A DNA stretch of 6,381 nt from JALYXS01 sp051003795 (lineage in GTDB: Bacteria > Acidobacteriota > Terriglobia > Bryobacterales > Bryobacteraceae), in the NCBI GenBank assembly GCA_051003795.1, contig JBPCKZ010000179.1, forward strand, positions 1 through 6,381, in the 5' to 3' direction. Position numbers and translations under genes: made by a program. Positions 4,959 through 6,381 of the stretch are shown here, piece after piece; positions within the stretch are counted from its first letter, which is position 1; the number at the start of each line of letters is the position of its first letter. The notes below the pieces were generated by a model, which was not told the origin of the DNA, ran no database searches, and was given only the letters and a program-made list of their open reading frames with translations.

Positions 4959-6381
4959 TTACCGTAGCGCGAAGGACAAAATATTACTGCCGGATGCAAC
5001 GGCTATATACTGACGTCCGTTCAGCATGTAAGTCATGGGGCAACCCCTCCAGGCCTGGTTTCCATGGAAGGCCCACAGCGTCTTTCCGGTCTTGGCGTCG
5101 ACCGCGGCAAACCCGCCGCCGGTCTCGCCATAGAACACCAAGCCCCCGGCGGTGGTTAGGACCCCGGAATAGTTGGCTTCCTGCGGCCCTTGCTGTGGAA
5201 TTTCCCAGACTGTCTCGCCTGTATGGATGTCGATCGCGCGTAGATATTTCATACCGCTATCCTTCGGGTCGCGATACCCTTCGTAACCTCCGTCGTGAGA
5301 TTGCCGGTAGATACTGCAATCCTCGACCGACATCACATAGAAGAGCTTCGTGTCCGGATTGAAGGAGGTCGCATACCAGTTCGTAGCGCCTCGCACCGAG
5401 GGACAGCCCTTGACCCCCGCCCGCGTCGGCGTATTGGCGGGCAGGAGTTGAGGCGTACCGTCTGAACTGTAGCCGCTGGCCCAATTCATTTTCTTGATGA
5501 ATGGTTTGGCAAACAGGAATTCGCCCGTGGTCCGGTCGAGCACGTAAACGAAGCCATTGCGATTCGCCTGGAGCAACAGTTTCCGAGGACGGCCGCTGTA
5601 ATCGCTATCCACCAGGACCATCGGCTCAGTAGCATCCCAATCGTGCAGATCGTGAGGCGTGAACTGATAATGCCAGCGCAATTTGCCGGTCTTGACGTCA
5701 AGCGCGAGAACGCAATTCGTGTATAGGTTCGAGCCTCGACGCTCGTCGCCATCGGTGGCGGGGAACGGGTTGCCAGTAGCCCAATAGAGCGTGCCAGTTT
5801 CCACATCATACGATCCAGTCAGCCAGGTAGCCCCTCCGCCCGTTTCGATGGCATTCCCGGTCCAGGTTTCGGAACCGGGTTCGCCCGGTTTAGGCACTGT
5901 CCAGAAGCGCCAGGCTTGCTCACCGGTTGCGGCTTTATAGGCTGCCAAAAACCCCCGCAGCGGGCCATCGCCGCCGGCGATTCCGGTTATGACCAGGTCG
6001 CCCACCACTAAGGGAGCAGAGGTCGCGAGGTAGCGCCCGGGCGATTCCACCGTGTTGACGTCCCACATCAGGCCGCCGGTCAGCCGGTTCAGACATATCA
6101 GATGGGCGTCACTGGTTGCGAAGAATATGCGGTCCCCGAGCAGCCCGACTCCCCGATTGGGGAGGCCCGAATCACGCCGCTTACCGGATTCGGACGAGTC
6201 ATCGGAACGTGTGTAGCACCATAGTTCGCGTCCCGTCGCCGCGGCGAGAGCGCACACGTGATCAGCCGCAGTGACGTACATGACGCCGTCGCTGACGATG
6301 GGTGTTGTCTCAAGATCCGGAATGTTCAACGGGTGGACCCATTCCAACTGCAGGTTCTGGGCATTGCCTGCGTTGATCTGG
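4959..6381 (-). CDS. PQQ-dependent quinoprotein dehydrogenase, beta-propeller (N-terminus beyond right edge)
   Basis: 473 residues of a periplasmic quinoprotein that oxidises alcohols or sugars with bound PQQ are visible. The frame stays open to the edge, starting QINAGNAQNLQLEWVHPL, so the N-terminus with any signal peptide is outside. Propeller blade motifs recur: ALAAATGRELW, AYKAATGEQAW, ALDVKTGKLRW, AIDIHTGETVW, AVDAKTGKTLW. Active-site landmarks are GGATW (182-186), TGNP (202-205, the Asn that binds calcium or the cofactor) and PHDLHDWDA (242-250, holding the catalytic Asp). NRNGFVYVLDRTTG (273-286), CPSVRGATNW (326-335) and CPMTY (447-451) also fit. The position of the metal-binding Glu appears to carry Asp (GGDGPLRG, 136-143). 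The adjacent Cys pair of methanol dehydrogenase is replaced by RDSGLPNRG. No cytochrome c domain follows, so electrons must go to a separate acceptor. The substrate cannot be told. Confidence 0.93.
   Translation of the reverse strand, partial: QINAGNAQNLQLEWVHPLNIPDLETTPIVSDGVMYVTAADHVCALAAATGRELWCYTRSDDSSESGKRRDSGLPNRGVGLLGDRIFFATSDAHLICLNRLTGGLMWDVNTVESPGRYLATSAPLVVGDLVITGIAGGDGPLRGFLAAYKAATGEQAWRFWTVPKPGEPGSETWTGNAIETGGGATWLTGSYDVETGTLYWATGNPFPATDGDERRGSNLYTNCVLALDVKTGKLRWHYQFTPHDLHDWDATEPMVLVDSDYSGRPRKLLLQANRNGFVYVLDRTTGEFLFAKPFIKKMNWASGYSSDGTPQLLPANTPTRAGVKGCPSVRGATNWYATSFNPDTKLFYVMSVEDCSIYRQSHDGGYEGYRDPKDSGMKYLRAIDIHTGETVWEIPQQGPQEANYSGVLTTAGGLVFYGETGGGFAAVDAKTGKTLWAFHGNQAWRGCPMTYMLNGRQYIAVASGSNILSFALR

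Noticed and set aside
4678..5013. 111-codon plus-strand frame
   Set aside because: It overlaps the secure 3' end of the quinoprotein gene, lacks a ribosome binding site and matches no family; probably chance, though the piece before 4958 is otherwise unexplained.
4892..5362. 156-codon plus-strand frame
   Set aside because: Almost entirely antisense of the quinoprotein gene; Arg/Ser-rich shadow.
6345..6347. TTG as the start of the quinoprotein gene
   Set aside because: The same frame continues to the window edge with family-typical sequence (INAGNAQNLQ), so the gene is cut by the edge rather than starting here.

Overview
The window most resembles a soil bacterium of the Acidobacteriota, in the Solibacter/Bryobacterales direction. 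The clues are the style of the ThiE and PQQ-propeller proteins, the use of TTG starts, an ECF sigma operon with a short partner protein, and a DUF481 barrel. This placement comes from remembered family resemblance and is moderate to weak. Base composition is fairly GC-rich, and both edges cut a gene.

Left part (1-2045, minus strand). Reading right to left, an ECF sigma factor (2045-1431) is followed by a short protein that starts on a TTGA overlap (1434-1180), then 2 nt later by an MscS-type mechanosensitive channel (1177-374). The spacing indicates one translationally coupled unit, plausibly an envelope-stress or osmotic-stress module. After a 117-nt gap comes the 5' part of thiE (thiamine phosphate synthase), which runs off the left edge and may be read from the same transcript.

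Centre (2046-4320). A 147-bp divergent region with two short dyads separates the sigma operon from a plus-strand group. The first plus-strand gene is a very unusual aquaporin Z derivative. It keeps a good ribosome binding site and an open frame, but it has lost, in frame, most of TM1 plus TM2 and the equivalent TM4 plus TM5 of the second half. A possible 52-codon ORF and two strong hairpins follow. Next are a DUF481 outer-membrane barrel protein with a signal peptide and, 1 nt after its stop, a small unrecognised basic/helical protein.

Right part (4321-6381). A 638-bp stretch has no convincing gene. It holds a 116-bp element bounded by perfect 13-bp inverted repeats, a D-arm-less 3' remnant of a tRNA-Asn on the minus strand, a perfect 11-bp tandem repeat (TGGGGGGACTC, two copies) and a GC-rich hairpin. 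Together these look like the scar or edge of an integration event. The rest is a minus-strand PQQ-binding beta-propeller dehydrogenase of the quinoprotein alcohol dehydrogenase type, missing its N-terminus at the right edge.

The best candidate for something new is the doubly trimmed aquaporin. Next come the sigma/small protein/channel operon and the tRNA-Asn remnant with its neighbouring repeats.
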